Shown one piece after another: positions 18,801 to 26,273 of a stretch of DNA of 36,177 nucleotides (positions are counted from its first letter, which is position 1; every line of letters starts with the position of its first letter). The stretch covers positions 1-36,177 of the forward strand of contig CAMZKG010000207.1 of NCBI GenBank assembly GCA_947311105.1, written 5' to 3'. The notes beneath the pieces are model-generated. The model saw only the letters and a program-made list of their open reading frames with translations. It searched no databases and was not told the origin of the DNA. Origin of the DNA: an uncultured Saprospiraceae bacterium (lineage in GTDB: Bacteria > Bacteroidota > Bacteroidia > Chitinophagales > Saprospiraceae). The position numbers and the translations under genes were made by a program.

Positions 18801-19762
18801 GTAGGACCACCTCCTTCAATACTTTGCACATCAAAGGTAATATAAGAAGAAGCCGTATTATTATTAGTATATGAATTCCCATCGATTCCTACGTATGTTT
18901 CTCCAAAGCATACGGTATCTGGCGGTAACTGTGTAGGCGGTATCGGCTGAACAGTAATTGGCAAGCACGTATTATTCCCCGTGCTACAACCATTATATGG
19001 TCTTACACAGATATCGCCACTAACAGGGTTGTTTCCCATAATAATGAGTACGGTCGTTGGACTATAAGGATTTAATGGTACTGCGGACGGATCCCCTCCC
19101 GATGCCAGCGTTGCACCTGGCGGTAATTGCCACTCTGACAATGAAGCATTATCGGCTGGACCAAAAGTATATTCTACGGCATCGCCTGGACATGCACTAG
19201 TCGGCCCTGTAACTGTAGCAGGGCCTACTTGTGGCGGTCCACCAACATTATTAAGGACTTGGACACTTACATCACATTGAGAGCCAGCAAATCCATCGAG
19301 CATCAAATAGTAAGATTCTCCTACAGTCAATCCAGTTGCCGTAATCGTATAACTATCATCTGGAGACACAGATACCGAAGGCTCACAGGCTATAACTGTA
19401 AAATTCTGACAATCACTTGTTTGGGCTATTATTGATTGCATCCCAATTCCATCTGGGTTAGAACTTCCAACGCAATTACTATAGGTTATTTCTAATTCTA
19501 GCGTACTAGAATTTGCAACAAACCCGATCCATGCGTTATTTTCTATACTCATTCCTCCGCATTGTAGTGCATTTTGATTATCAGGAGTCCATGTCGATGA
19601 GTTAAAAGAAACTCCATTTAATAAATTTATATCACAGATGGCACAAGCTGCTGTGCATTCATCATAAGAGATAGGGTCGCCAGCCTGACAAGGGCTAGTT
19701 AGCTGGCTATACGCCAAAGAAGAAAAAGCCAAAGAAAAAATCAGCAGTAAAAGAGATCGCAT
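12842..19762 (-). CDS. giant repeat adhesin: about 21 Ig-like repeats, SprB repeat, type B T9SS sorting domain
   Basis: The 2306-aa secreted protein begins with a signal peptide (MRSLLLLIFSLAFSSLAYSQ). A ~380-residue cysteine-rich N-terminal region follows. Then come about 21 Ig-like repeats of 70-85 residues by my segmentation. Each opens with a cysteine motif such as LDC or ITC, has a central YSWTGPNGFTS-like strand, then GxYTVTVTxxxNGC, and ends in an acidic TxPD-type linker; the two cysteines per repeat probably pair. Near the C-terminus lies one SprB-type repeat (SCYGDNDGAASIQ ... VVDANGC). The end, from FPNIFTPNGDINNDFY through DRWGN to GDITLIR, is a type B sorting domain. SprB-like cargo serve as mobile gliding adhesins in Flavobacterium; the same role here is inference. 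Composition is rich in Thr, Ser, Asn and Gly. Confidence 0.9.
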   Translation of the reverse strand: MRSLLLLIFSLAFSSLAYSQLTSPCQAGDPISYDECTAACAICDINLLNGVSFNSSTWTPDNQNALQCGGMSIENNAWIGFVANSSTLELEITYSNCVGSSNPDGIGMQSIIAQTSDCQNFTVIACEPSVSVSPDDSYTITATGLTVGESYYLMLDGFAGSQCDVSVQVLNNVGGPPQVGPATVTGPTSACPGDAVEYTFGPADNASLSEWQLPPGATLASGGDPSAVPLNPYSPTTVLIIMGNNPVSGDICVRPYNGCSTGNNTCLPITVQPIPPTQLPPDTVCFGETYVGIDGNSYTNNNTASSYITFDVQSIEGGGPTGTCDSVVNITMIYLPQLSTNAPTLYACQGDTVYVGNTMVLNDQQITAVGTSVNGCDSTINVFVDFIDNDASANGPLSINCTNNAQLVGSGTTATGTYAWYDPSNNQISTSLTASAQVDGQYYFVVTNTENGFTCTDTAFATVTADFSLPLNVMASAAGQLGCGANSSTQLSGSTTTSGATYEWLDPGNNQISTTTTATASQTGTYQFIVTNPTSGCKDTVDVEVTADSSIPDITATGGVIDCNNTTATINATSTASGVNYSWSGPGGYTATTSSDVVSVTGAYSVTVTDPSNGCTNSTGVVVADSTTPPTIVTTGNIVGCNSAGVTITASSNTGDSYSWTGPNGYTSTAQNPNDIVDAGNYTVVVTNPNGCTNSDVVVVTPNTTAPTVNPTGGTISCTNPNVTIDANSNPSTDVSYSWTGPSGTPTTPSFVTNLPGLYEVTVTNDLNGCTQTGSINIAADTVAPTLVLTADDNLIDCNNLDVILTATSNGVSYTWSGGVTGNAPSITVTQQGNYTVEVVGANGCVKTETITILEDKDQPDVAAADVDITCLDLSPTIEATSTVGTLDYSWTGPNSFTANTATSTITDPGQYFVTVTNSVNGCTNTTSLMANNLVTMPTITTTNDSLGCGSSATAQLSATSTAGSSYSWSGPNSYSGTGSLVTVQATGTYSVTVTDGNGCTNTATAEVFPNTSLPQISAVSDGALDCALGATTTLTASSTSSGISSTDFEWTGPSGTSTGTSVSVSTFDTYTVVVTAPNGCANSVSLTADADTIPPALTGLVASNDLDCATTSAILSATTNAPSYTWTGPNSFSSGDAMPSVQDGGTYTLVVTGANNCTATEDVMVLQDTISPDVVVADASLDCVASSATLTATSTSTITGYAWIGPNGFTGNTSAVTVSDDGIYTVVVTSDNGCTSTTNAAVSANQNAPDVSAVGGTITCLTTMIDLQGSSSTSGVTAEWTLNNTLVTPDFPLVVTDTGSYTLTVTAANGCVSDTTVVVDSDVVLPSADATSLTPLTCTTTSVTIEASTDISNANYSWTGPGGFTSNIQNPNNVTDPGLYTLSVNNPTNGCTNTDTVTVALNADLPDLVASVDFDVLDCNNTTANLTSSSNTNGVTYNWTGPGIGSTPTAQDQSITIPGNYTVMVLAPNGCSQDTTIVIQMDTISPQGVSATGGTILCGTSDITLSGNASTSGVSYSWVGPGNVTYSGQNPTVDEVGLYTLTVENTANGCTATATANVIEDVNAPDANINVTGTITCTNATIDLEGTSMTPSVTYAWTTPSGGALTGPGPHTVSEMGSYKLVVSAPNGCSTTKNIASPIDTISPGATASPITLTCQDPSGTLLGATNTTNSVTYAWTGPNSYASSNQSATGIVDAGAYTLLVTDAVNGCTSTTSVTVASNQANPDAFANDAVIDCNTPSLQINAGSSTNGVTFSWTGPNGFTSTDTMPLVTVGGQYTLVVSDPASGCSTTAIAQINEEKTPPNVSIDASPLLITCAVPTVTIIGSSTTTGASFDWAGPNGFTSNSSSPPVTNPGLYTLIVTGPNGCTATADKNVDKDSDFPVLVTQVNGTLTCVVNSVDIEVSETTGQTMTYVWSGPSSFSSTDDNPSVTLPGTYTVEGTASNGCKVTSQAIVDINDTKPTAVAGGGFEIDCTVLDGTLNVDGSASGSNITYQWSTAQGHIVSGGDTSNPLVDGPGTYELTVIDNTNGCTNTATVIVTADPAIPNELKIDLRQISCYGDNDGAASIQSVVGGTAPFLYSFNGGAYSSEVTFNNLRPGDYPISVVDANGCKLNTGVSIVEPKLFSIDLGPDQIVEYGTLVTVNAQVEDTKRVGVIGWNTFLDSTCLFTNPMECYEQQFIAEKTTTFEVAATDTSGCDATDRMIVFVAKPKNVYFPNIFTPNGDINNDFYMASTGKGVALIKKFSIYDRWGNLMTELNDIQPGQNILLWDGRFKGKKVNPGVYIYRAEVYYLNGEKDSYVGDITLIR

Positions 19763-19852
19763 AATTGTTTGTTTTTTGTTCTAGACACCCCATAACAGTC
19801 TGAATGCTGCCTGAAACAGGGTAAAAACCAATAAAATTGGGAAATTCTTTTG

Positions 19853-19882
19853 CAAATCTACTTAATAAATTCAAAAGACAAA
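19853..19882 (-). promoter_or_regulatory. Bacteroidota-type promoter of the giant adhesin gene
   Basis: On the minus strand TTTG (19879-19882), an 18-bp spacer, and TAGATTTGC (19853-19860 plus the next base) fit the -33/-7 consensus. Transcription would start near 19847, giving a leader of about 85 nt before the ATG at 19762. Confidence 0.6.
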
Positions 19883-20195
19883 GGAATGGGCTATTTTTGA
19901 TGGACAAATAGAGCACATTAAACAACGAACTCTACTGCCCCACAAAGCTAAGCTTTCGCAAAAAAACATACAAATATTACTTTCGCAAAATCATAACTCA
20001 TTGTATTACAACTAGTTAAATGCAGATAGAAATAAATGACTTATATCAATAATATAAATATTACCCAAGAAATAAGAAGGACATATAGTTAGATTTTATC
20101 AATTAATTTTAAGTACAAACACCTTTGCTTACCCTTCTACCAATTATTCCACAAAATGAACAGCACAGAAATCCATTTTTGCGACTTTTTATTTT

Positions 20196-20203
20196 TACCT
20201 TTG
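20196..20203 (+). promoter_or_regulatory. possible -7 element upstream of the TamB-like gene
   Basis: TACCTTTGCC matches TAnnTTTG, but the nearest TTTG upstream is only 14 bp away, so the -33 spacing is poor. The implied leader would be about 140 nt. Confidence 0.3.
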
Positions 20204-20348
20204 CCATTCGATTTTTGTTGGTCGATCAAAAACCATATCACAACCAACTCAATAACCCCAATCTACAGATTTGTACAGGTTAAATAAAAGTTAAATCACT
20301 CTACTAGAAGGGAACTGATTGGCTTTTTCGACGTTATTTAGTTAATTA

Positions 20349-23300
20349 ATGCAAGAAAAGTCCGAAGGAAAGAAAAAACATCCAAAGCGCACCACAGCAG
20401 AGCGGATTTATCGCTTTTTGGTCAAATGGCCTAAAAGGATAGTCATTGCTATTTTCTTTCTTCTTTTTGCTGCATTTATTTTGATTCAATTACCTGTAGT
20501 TCAAAACTACATCAAGGACAAAACCATCGCCAAATTAAAGAACGAGCTTCACACAGAAATTAGCATTTCGGGTTTCAAGTTTAGTTTGATTAATGGTTTT
20601 TATCTCCAAGACTTATATGTTGAAGACCTCAATAAAGACACGCTCCTTTATGCAGCAAAACTTCAAGTCTCCTTAAATCAAGGTGCTTTTTCCCTACTGA
20701 AAAATGAATTAGACATTGATGAAGTCCAAATCAAAAATGCCGACATTTTCCTTTTTCGACACAAAGATAGCACCGACTACAACGCACAATTCATCCTTGA
20801 TTACTTTAAAAATGACAAAAAGCCTAAACGCAAAAAGATAAATCTTGCCCTTGAGCGCGTGACGCTTGACAAAATCCACATCCGTAAAAAAGATGACGTA
20901 AATAGTAAAAACTTTGATGCCTATATCCACCAAGGTCACATCTCCGTTGACTCCATTAACCTAAACACCAATACTTTTGCTATCAATACCATCTCACTCC
21001 AAAATCCGTCCTTTTCTCTGTTCAAGCATGTGCCTAATCGAGATTCATTGCTGCCCAAAATCCAGTCACTAAGCAAAAAGAAACTCATCCATCTTGGCAT
21101 CAAGAAAGTCACTATTGCCCAAGGGCGCTTTAATTCAGATGATTTTTCCAAAAGTATAGCAAGAGACACGACTGGAGCTATCATCGATTTTAAGCATCTA
21201 GCCATCCAAAACATCAATCTTGATTTTAGAGATTTGAAGCTAGACAGTACTTATTCTGGGCAAATAATGAATCTAAGCCTCCTAGAGCAGTCTGGGTTTG
21301 AGATTGAGCGCCTTGCGGCAAAAAGCGTGACCATCTCGGATCAAAAAACGTCCATTGAAAATTTTATTTTTAAAACCCCAGACATCTCTACCGATACCGA
21401 AGGCACTCTGCTCCAAAAAGATATTACTCTAAAATATAGCTCCTTTCAGGACTTCAAAAGCTTTAAGGACAAGGTATTTGTAAAGGCTAATTTACAACAA
21501 AGCAAGGTCGCTATTCGAGACATTCTATTTTTTGCCAAAAAATTAAAGAACAAGAAATTCATACAATTACATAAGAATAAAACCATCAAAATCCAAGGCA
21601 AATTGTATGGCAAAGTGGCTAATCCACGAGCCAATGACCTGATTTTGTCGCTAGGCAATTTGTCTCTAATTGGTAAGGTAAAAGCCAATGACATCTTCAA
21701 CAAAGACCATGCTTCCCTAAACCTTGATGTCAAACAACTTAAACTAGACATCAATACCCTACAAATGCTTTTGCCCAATTTCAAACCACCTAAAAGCATA
21801 TTTCAACTAGGAAAACTCAACTTTAAAGGCAAATTTGAAGGTTTCTTAAATAATTTTGTCGCTTTTGGGGAGCTACATACAGATATTGGTACTGTCATCG
21901 CTGACATGAATCTAGACATTACCAACGGCTCCGAAAATGCGACCTATTCTGGAAAACTTTCCGTAATTGATTTTGACTTAGGCAAATGGTTTCTAAATGA
22001 TAAATTTGGACACATCTCCTTTAATTCCTCTGTCAAACAAGGGGGCGGTATCAGGCTGAAAAATGCGCACGCCATCTTAGACGGTGCCATCCAACACTTC
22101 GAGTTCAAAAACTATATCTACAAAGATATTTTTCTGAAAGGCAAACTAGAAAAGAATTATTTTGATGGACAGCTCAAAAGCAAAACAGCAGACCTTAATT
22201 TTGATTTTAATGGTGCCGTAAATTTTACCGATACCATCGCCATTTACAACTTTGACGCAACCGTGAGAAAACTGGATTTATACAAACTAAATCTAGCCAA
22301 AAAACCACTTAATGTCACTGGTCAATTTAACCTTAATCTTACTGGAAAAAACCTAAAAGACCTAATCGGAAATGCAAAACTAAAAAATGTCCGCCTTGTG
22401 GACAAAACAGATTCTTATAAACTTGACTCTGCCATCATCAACCTAAATCTTAGACATCCTACCACCAAGTTCCTTAAGATAAAATCAAACCTAGTCAATG
22501 CAGAGCTGACTGGTATATTTGATTTGGCGACTCTCCCCAAGGCAATTAAGTCTGATATTATTTTCAGGAGTCCCAAATTTGCGAAAAAACTAAGCATCCT
22601 ACCTTCTGTGGATTCAATTCTTCCCCAAGACTTTGCTTTCGCAATCAATATCCCCAACACCCTAAATATCACCAAACTCCTAAACATTAATATTGACACT
22701 TTTACGCAAGTAAACCTATCTGGAGAGTTCAATAGTTCTAGCCATATTTTCAATGTCAATGCATCGGTTGGTGGGGTCTTTTTTGGCAGCAAAGCCATCA
22801 GAAATTCAATATTAGACATTCGGGGCAATTCTAAAGCCCTAAAATTAAATACTTATATTTTTGAGACACAATTAAATTCTCGAAAAACACTTCCGCCTAT
22901 TTCTCTAAAAGTCAATTTGCTCCCTGATTCGTTAGATTTTAGAATAAAATCATCTAACATCAGCAATGTCCTAAAAAACATAAGAATTAACGGGGTTATT
23001 TTGCCAAAAGACGATTACTATCAATTACAATTTAATCCTTCAAAAATTCAAGTAGCGCAGGATTTGTGGAAAATTGACTCCGACAATTATTTGCGCTTCA
23101 GCAAAAACCATCTGGAGGCCAAAAACATTAACTTTGTCTCCGAAAACCGCCAAATTGAACTAACCACCCCCACATACAATAGCCTTAATCTAGATCTCAA
23201 AAATTTTGACCTTTCCTTTATCAATTCTCTCTACGACTATCCTAACTTTCAATACACGGGACCTTTTGTCGCCAATGTACAGTTTAAGGATATCAAAAAC

Positions 23301-25232
23301 AAAAAAGACTTATCCCTTTCTATTGATGCGGACACACTGAATATCAATGACTTATCCTATGGGCGCTTTAAGCTTCGGGCAAATATGCCTGACTTTCACA
23401 GCCCTCTAAGTGTGGACCTTAATATTGGCAAAAATAAGCTTTTAGCAGTCAATGGATATATACATTTCGCCAAAAGCCCAAGCATTTGGAAAGGCAAAAA
23501 AGTATCGCCCAAATCAATTTATTTAGATGGTCAGCTCAATGATTTCCCTTTTACAATCATGGAAGACATCATCAAAACAGGCATCTCCGAGACTGCTGGT
23601 GTTTTTGATGGAAAAATTATAATAGATGGTCCCCTAACTGGCCCAGAATTTAATGGTGTCGCCAATATTAAAACAGGCGAAGTTACCATCGACTACCTAA
23701 AGACCCACTACTTTATCAAGAATCAAAAAATTAAAGTAACCACCACAAAATTTGATGCTACAGGACAACTGCTAGAAGACAAATATGGCAACAAAGCGTT
23801 TATCGAAGGGGGGCTGACACACAAACGCTTCAAAAAATGGGGCTTAAATGTGAGTATTCGCTCCGATAAATTTTTAGTATTAGACACAAAAAAAGGAGAC
23901 AACCCACTCTACTATGGGCGTTGTCTTGCGAATGCTTACGCCAAATTTAGTGGAACCTTCCAACAACCCAAACTAAGGGTCTTTGGCAAAAGCTTAAAGG
24001 ATACAGACTTAAAACTCCTTTTTACCGATGAACAACAAATCGGAGAAACCAAATTCGTCAAATTTGTTTCGTTCAAGGAAGAAAAAGAAAAAATAATATC
24101 TCCCCAAGAAGAGCCTATTACAACCAACGTCGGATTAGATATAGATATGCAATTGGAGCTTACCGAAGATGCAGATATGCAGTTGATTTTTGATGAGATC
24201 TCAGGGGATATTATTAAAAGTCGGGGATCGGGTACTTTTAATATGCAGTACAAACACTCAGGTGAATTTACCATGAATGGACAATATGTAATCAAGAAGG
24301 GACAATACCTATTCACCTTGCTCAATTTCATCAACAAGCCATTTATTATTGAGCCAGGCGGTACCATCACTTGGCGTAAAGACCCGATGAAAGCTGAATT
24401 AAATATACGCGCCCTTTACCAAGGACTTAGCGCCCCTGTATATAGCCTGATTAAAGAAGAGTTAAACTCCATCGGAACATCATCCGATATCAAAGATGCA
24501 CAAAGACCTAGCCCCATTGATTTAGGCTTAATCCTAACGGGGCCCATGCTCCAACCAAACATTACATTTACGTTAGATATCCAAAATCTAATCGGCAGTA
24601 ACAAAAACTTCGTCTCCAACAAGTTAAATTTTATTCAAAATGACCCTAATGAACTCAACCGACAAGTATTCGGTTTATTAGTGTTTGGGGGCTTTTTACC
24701 GCCAGGCAACTCCCTTGGTCTTGAAGACGGTAATGCCGTGGGTACAGGTATAGCTAGCACACTTTCTGAATTGCTCACTAGCCAATTTACCCTATACGTA
24801 AACTCGCTGTTAGCCGATGTAGTAGGTACTGGGAAGTTTTATTCAGGTATGGAAGTGGACGTAGGCTTAAACATCTATCAAACCTATCAAGCTACTGGAG
24901 CAGATAATACAAGTTTTCAGTCAAGAGCCTTCCAATTTAACCTTAAAAATCATTTCTTTAATAATCGAGTCACGGTACAATTGGGGGGAAATGTGGACTT
25001 AGATAACAACCAAATCAACCCAGCAGCCACTTCTGATTTTTCTGGGGATATTCTAATTGAGATTGTGTTATCAAAAAACCGAAGGTATCGCATGCAAGTT
25101 TATAACAGATTTGCTCCGGATTATACTGGAACTGCCAAAAACAGAATGAAATCGGGTGTCGGTCTAAGCTACCAAAGAGAATTCAACTCTTTTCAGGAAT
25201 TATTTAAAGGCTTGCGCAAAGCGATAAAGTAA
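20349..25232 (+). CDS. TamB-like translocation and assembly module protein (DUF490 C-terminus)
   Basis: The 1627-aa protein has a short basic cytoplasmic N-terminus and one membrane anchor (about 34-52, IVIAIFFLLFAAFILIQL). A very long, beta-rich, repetitive periplasmic body with an AsmA-like start follows (KTIAKLKNELHTEISISGFKFSLINGFYL). The C-terminal ~450 residues hold the TamB/DUF490 region, with repeated GxGTFNM-type strands, FGLLVFGGFLPPG and a final beta-barrel-like stretch. TamB-family proteins bridge inner and outer membrane through a hydrophobic groove and are implicated in phospholipid transport and outer-membrane protein assembly. The length fits Bacteroidota homologues. It stands alone between two intergenic regions. 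No partner BamA/TamA-like gene is in the window, although such genes are often adjacent. Confidence 0.88.
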   Translation: MQEKSEGKKKHPKRTTAERIYRFLVKWPKRIVIAIFFLLFAAFILIQLPVVQNYIKDKTIAKLKNELHTEISISGFKFSLINGFYLQDLYVEDLNKDTLLYAAKLQVSLNQGAFSLLKNELDIDEVQIKNADIFLFRHKDSTDYNAQFILDYFKNDKKPKRKKINLALERVTLDKIHIRKKDDVNSKNFDAYIHQGHISVDSINLNTNTFAINTISLQNPSFSLFKHVPNRDSLLPKIQSLSKKKLIHLGIKKVTIAQGRFNSDDFSKSIARDTTGAIIDFKHLAIQNINLDFRDLKLDSTYSGQIMNLSLLEQSGFEIERLAAKSVTISDQKTSIENFIFKTPDISTDTEGTLLQKDITLKYSSFQDFKSFKDKVFVKANLQQSKVAIRDILFFAKKLKNKKFIQLHKNKTIKIQGKLYGKVANPRANDLILSLGNLSLIGKVKANDIFNKDHASLNLDVKQLKLDINTLQMLLPNFKPPKSIFQLGKLNFKGKFEGFLNNFVAFGELHTDIGTVIADMNLDITNGSENATYSGKLSVIDFDLGKWFLNDKFGHISFNSSVKQGGGIRLKNAHAILDGAIQHFEFKNYIYKDIFLKGKLEKNYFDGQLKSKTADLNFDFNGAVNFTDTIAIYNFDATVRKLDLYKLNLAKKPLNVTGQFNLNLTGKNLKDLIGNAKLKNVRLVDKTDSYKLDSAIINLNLRHPTTKFLKIKSNLVNAELTGIFDLATLPKAIKSDIIFRSPKFAKKLSILPSVDSILPQDFAFAINIPNTLNITKLLNINIDTFTQVNLSGEFNSSSHIFNVNASVGGVFFGSKAIRNSILDIRGNSKALKLNTYIFETQLNSRKTLPPISLKVNLLPDSLDFRIKSSNISNVLKNIRINGVILPKDDYYQLQFNPSKIQVAQDLWKIDSDNYLRFSKNHLEAKNINFVSENRQIELTTPTYNSLNLDLKNFDLSFINSLYDYPNFQYTGPFVANVQFKDIKNKKDLSLSIDADTLNINDLSYGRFKLRANMPDFHSPLSVDLNIGKNKLLAVNGYIHFAKSPSIWKGKKVSPKSIYLDGQLNDFPFTIMEDIIKTGISETAGVFDGKIIIDGPLTGPEFNGVANIKTGEVTIDYLKTHYFIKNQKIKVTTTKFDATGQLLEDKYGNKAFIEGGLTHKRFKKWGLNVSIRSDKFLVLDTKKGDNPLYYGRCLANAYAKFSGTFQQPKLRVFGKSLKDTDLKLLFTDEQQIGETKFVKFVSFKEEKEKIISPQEEPITTNVGLDIDMQLELTEDADMQLIFDEISGDIIKSRGSGTFNMQYKHSGEFTMNGQYVIKKGQYLFTLLNFINKPFIIEPGGTITWRKDPMKAELNIRALYQGLSAPVYSLIKEELNSIGTSSDIKDAQRPSPIDLGLILTGPMLQPNITFTLDIQNLIGSNKNFVSNKLNFIQNDPNELNRQVFGLLVFGGFLPPGNSLGLEDGNAVGTGIASTLSELLTSQFTLYVNSLLADVVGTGKFYSGMEVDVGLNIYQTYQATGADNTSFQSRAFQFNLKNHFFNNRVTVQLGGNVDLDNNQINPAATSDFSGDILIEIVLSKNRRYRMQVYNRFAPDYTGTAKNRMKSGVGLSYQREFNSFQELFKGLRKAIK

Positions 25233-25234
25233 CT

Positions 25235-25335
25235 GCTATTCGGTCTTTGGTGCTGCCACAGCGGCTTAGTCGCGCGACGAATGTGCCGTAGATGCATGAC
25301 GATGCAGCAGCCCGTCTCAAAGCCCCAACAGCGAC
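25235..25335. repeat. GC-rich imperfect palindromic element after the TamB-like gene
   Basis: Positions 25261-25320 are 60% GC by count, against visibly AT-rich flanks. The element holds a perfect palindrome, GTCGCGCGAC (25269-25278). GGTCTTTGGTGCTGCC near 25242 is roughly complementary to the stretch around 25305-25326 (GCAGCAGCCCGTCTCAAAGCC). It starts 2 bp after the stop codon. A REP-like intergenic element or transcript-end structure fits best; it is not coding. Confidence 0.45.
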
Positions 25336-25587
25336 TCAACTAACATCCAATGACCTTTATTTAGCTCAAAAGATGATTTCGCTCATATTATTATTTAGAC
25401 TTCATACAAATAAGCATTATTCGCTTAAATCTCAATAAAAAACACATAAAAAAGATGTTCAATTAACAAATCCTTAATAGATTTGCCTAGCATTTTGAAA
25501 ATGCCGACTATCACATCTACACAGAAAACATCATGAGCTAATTCTCACGAAAAAAGCTCCCTTTTTAAACCAAATAGAATCAACAAA
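25336..25587 (+). promoter_or_regulatory. leader region of the sdh operon
   Basis: This region is AT-rich and non-coding. TAGATTTGCC at 25478-25485 matches the -7 consensus but lacks a clear -33 TTTG, so it is a moderate promoter candidate with a leader of about 95 nt. Within the leader GAGCT (25535-25539) can pair with AGCTC (about 25554-25558), followed by a short T-rich run, which might be a weak attenuator-like hairpin. Confidence 0.35.
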
Positions 25588-26253
25588 ATGAGTTGGATTT
25601 CTACCCTTTTCACATCCTCCATCGGACGCAAAGTGATCATGAGTCTTACAGGACTTTTCTTTGTCGTCTTTTTACTGGTTCACCTAATCGGTAACTTGCA
25701 GTTATTACATGCTGACGGAGGCAATGCGTTTAACCATTACGCAGAATTCATGGCACACAATGGTCTCATCCAAGGAATGTCTTGGGTGATGAAATTTCTT
25801 TTTGGCTTGCATGCCGTCCAAGGCTTACTACTATGGCGCCAAAACGCTTCCGCTAAAGGTCAAAAATATGCCGTTAAAGTCACCAATAACACCACATTTG
25901 CTGGTCGTAATATGATCTGGCTTGGCATATTGCTATTGGTTTTTCTTATTTTACACATGGGTGACTTCTGGTTTCAGATGCACTATGGTGACTTAGGAGA
26001 GCTTGATGGTGTAAAAGACTTGGCAAAGTTAGTAGCCATCAAATTTAGCAGTCCAATATATGTTGGCTGGTATGTTATTTCCATGATAATATTAGGTATT
26101 CACCTATGGCATGGATTTGATAGTGCCTTTCAAACCTTGGGCGCTAGACATCCTAAGTACGACGGACTAGTCTCTGGACTAGGAAAGTTTTTCGCTATTG
26201 CATTGGCGTTAGGATTTGCCATTATTCCTATCCTAATGTTCATTAATCATTAA
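25588..26253 (+). CDS. sdhC: succinate dehydrogenase cytochrome b subunit
   Basis: The 221-aa membrane protein anchors succinate dehydrogenase and passes electrons to the quinone. Five hydrophobic segments are visible, the layout of the cytochrome b558 / type B single-subunit anchor with two hemes. Candidate heme-ligand histidines occur in [27 protein letters not shown] and [10 protein letters not shown]. It is the first gene of sdhC-sdhA-sdhB, with 20 bp to sdhA. The absence of a separate sdhD fits the type B complex, which shares architecture with fumarate reductase. Direction (succinate oxidation or fumarate reduction) cannot be read from the sequence, but most aerobic relatives use it in the TCA cycle. 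Confidence 0.93.
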   Translation: MSWISTLFTSSIGRKVIMSLTGLFFVVFLLVHLIGNLQLLHADGGNAFNHYAEFMAHNGLIQGMSWVMKFLFGLHAVQGLLLWRQNASAKGQKYAVKVTNNTTFAGRNMIWLGILLLVFLILHMGDFWFQMHYGDLGELDGVKDLAKLVAIKFSSPIYVGWYVISMIILGIHLWHGFDSAFQTLGARHPKYDGLVSGLGKFFAIALALGFAIIPILMFINH

Positions 26254-26273
26254 TCCAACCAAACCAACGATAT

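Larger units (their letters stand above)
19763..20348. other. divergent intergenic region between the giant adhesin and the TamB-like gene
   Basis: This 586-bp AT-rich stretch holds no convincing gene. It contains the adhesin promoter, one GCTTTCGCAA word (19952-19961) and a near copy, ACTTTCGCAA, shortly after. A TACCTTTGC element at 20196 may serve the plus-strand gene. The length leaves room for regulatory sites that I cannot identify. Confidence 0.5.

Noticed and set aside
19707..19925. 72-codon minus-strand frame overlapping the adhesin start
   Set aside because: It spans the adhesin promoter and leader and has no family signal.
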